Under the pieces are notes generated by a model. That model saw only the letters and a list, made by a program, of their open reading frames with translations. It was not told the origin of the DNA and ran no database searches. A stretch of DNA of 16,633 nucleotides from CAYVXE01 sp964455375 (GTDB taxonomy: Bacteria > Zhuqueibacterota > Zhuqueibacteria > Oceanimicrobiales > Oceanimicrobiaceae). Location of the stretch: NCBI GenBank assembly GCA_964455375.1, contig CAYVXE010000095.1, positions 1 through 16,633 of the forward strand. Reading direction: 5' to 3'. This document shows, in pieces, positions 16,401 to 16,633 of this stretch; position 1 is the stretch's first letter; every line of letters begins with the position of its first letter. Both the position numbers and the translations under genes were made by a program.

Positions 16401-16633
16401 AGGAGTTACAGGAACCGCAGGACGAAATTCTATGTAATCTACCCGAACAAATTCCCAATGATCCTGCTGACCAGTTATCTCTATGGAATCCCCTGAATTT
16501 ATCGCTATATCACTTGCCACCCTGCGCGTCAATGTCTCGTCGCTATCGATATCCAGTAACCAACTATCTACTTCAACCCCGTCTATCGATACCCCTAAAC
16601 GAGACTGCCCATCGGACTCATCAATATAGCGTA
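13446..16633 (-). CDS. Multidomain secreted CE3-like SGNH esterase with carbohydrate-binding modules and T9SS sorting domain (5' end outside window)
   Basis: The frame is open to the window edge, so the TTG at 16532 is not a believable start. Residues are numbered from that codon; the module order is N to C. A partial carbohydrate-binding module runs from the edge to residue 39 (ends FVRVDYIEFRPA). An InlB-like bacterial repeat is at 46-114, an IPT/TIG domain at 118-195, and a second carbohydrate-binding module at 203-326 (starts HIEAENM). The first part of another IPT/TIG is at 333-361, and an SGNH hydrolase at 369-574. The SGNH blocks are PLGDSIT with Ser378, DHEGHNG, HIGTND with Asn457, and DIHPND with His552. 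The rest of the IPT/TIG follows at 576-629, then an Ig-like region (636-731), one dockerin-like loop (764-775), a cohesin-like region (808-917) and the T9SS domain (938-1028, QNYPNPFN). The SGNH part resembles carbohydrate esterase family 3 acetyl-xylan esterases. It probably acts on the cell surface or outside on acetylated polysaccharide; the substrate is inferred. Confidence 0.85.
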   Translation of the reverse strand, partial: RYIDESDGQSRLGVSIDGVEVDSWLLDIDSDETLTRRVASDIAINSGDSIEITGQQDHWEFVRVDYIEFRPAVPVTPQFSITVNTVGSGSVTLDPVGGVYNEGTQVTLKAIPSIDWEFSGWSGDLTGLDSSMTMTMDSDKSVTATFQTTFPVIRSFTPLSGISGTVVDISGNNFTGATGVTFNGVPVANFTVVSDTLIETIVPENVTSGLISVTTAFGQGISSVDFIVEGEKQPVIHIEAENMFLDGYVLEPADTSFSGSMRIKLSTKVGTATQIFPGPSGVYDVLIRYVDESDGQSDLSVSIGGSVINSWMLDLDTDSLTSKTVANSLSMDANTQITIEGKRNGGEFVRVDYIDFQPVNGTVIIPIISTFSPASGGVGTEVTLTGANFSATGAGNFAGSGAIRIMPLGDSITKGVTGSTDDAGYRNDLAALLDTDGIAYDFVGSQATGVGFDNDHEGHNGYWADEVLAELDTWLNLNPPEMVLFHIGTNDISSGQTNVSTITEIGQDLDVIKNFDPNIVVILASIVPRRDGFNSITDDLNQRIANLVTERALAGDNIYYAGINEAFVSNSNWATDYFPVDNDIHPNDTGYSVMANVWFDAIVNVLNDVQNLTVGFNGAIAQNVTLDSDNQIRAIVPAGATSGPISVTNLFGTAFSTSDFVVNAAAGPASLVLSSPSAGENWDVESSHVISWKSSGRIDRVNVSYSKDNGSTWNRLASNIKNDGKFVWRLSADEHLESAKYVVKVSDVLNSNIADKSQTEFTINKTKAHKNVPTFNKIKEAVLGRVDKKNEIFSTGDLNHDDGLGIIDLLYALDMNQNQRIVKYSKSLLEAETSDASVKVLSPQIVLTDSGDALLQLAATSNVPVRAFQLELTFDNTKFQIQHPLIFDNFTGMQIHTNTSNNHLTVVGYYLKEKQAEMLPKILIAFKTKLASHYDGKADVRIEKAIFVSRAKQAIATELEDRSQKTEIPSDFTLFQNYPNPFNLETQIKYNLPQKSRVKIQIFNLRGELVRTLLDEEMQAGQHKIAWDAKNDNEIVVASGIYLYRISAGSWKTTRKMTLLK

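Noticed and set aside
16530..16532. TTG as the start of the large esterase gene
   Set aside because: The frame stays open to the window edge and the upstream translation matches the second carbohydrate-binding module, so TTG is an internal leucine codon.

Overview
The window most likely comes from a Gram-negative bacterium of the FCB superphylum (Calditrichota, KSB1, Ignavibacteriota or a relative). The main evidence is that two long secreted proteins, one at each end, finish in a type IX secretion system (T9SS) type A sorting domain with the 'QNYPNPFN' signature. That C-terminal style is known mostly from those phyla. The phylum itself cannot be fixed from this sequence. No rRNA, tRNA, transposase, integrase or CRISPR array was seen.

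Layout. Positions 1-1618 (+) hold the 3' part of a T9SS cargo gene that enters from outside the window. It ends at a strong symmetrical terminator (1623-1655), shared with everything arriving from the right on the minus strand. Positions 1660-2987 (-) are a two-gene overlapping unit: a Fer4_19-CDGSH iron-sulfur protein followed by a membrane-anchored alpha/beta hydrolase. A possible promoter and an interspersed palindromic repeat lie in front of it. Positions 3206-5723 (-) encode leucyl aminopeptidase (pepA) and an eIF-2B/ribose-1,5-bisphosphate isomerase-like protein.

Positions 5794-13142 (-) are a compact energy-conservation operon. Transcribed right to left, it starts with an NhaD-type Na+/H+ antiporter and continues nuoJ-nuoK-nuoL-nuoM-nuoN, the proton-pumping membrane arm of respiratory complex I. 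nuoA-I are absent here and must be elsewhere if the complex is complete. The key intramembrane lysines and glutamates of all three antiporter-like subunits are present. The antiporter stop codon directly abuts the nuoJ start, so sodium/proton exchange and complex I synthesis appear to be coupled. A 303-bp intergenic region (13143-13445) carries a possible promoter for this operon and a second copy of the palindromic repeat.

Positions 13446-16633 (-) are the 3' part of a very large, modular, secreted carbohydrate-active protein that continues beyond the window. It has duplicated carbohydrate-binding modules, an InlB-like repeat, IPT/TIG domains, a CE3-like SGNH esterase domain that appears to be inserted inside an IPT/TIG domain, a dockerin-like calcium loop, a cohesin-like region and a T9SS sorting domain.

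Most of the window is ordinary core metabolism. The parts most worth a second look are the nested esterase architecture, the antiporter-led complex I membrane module, and the eIF-2B-like protein that has lost the isomerase cysteine.
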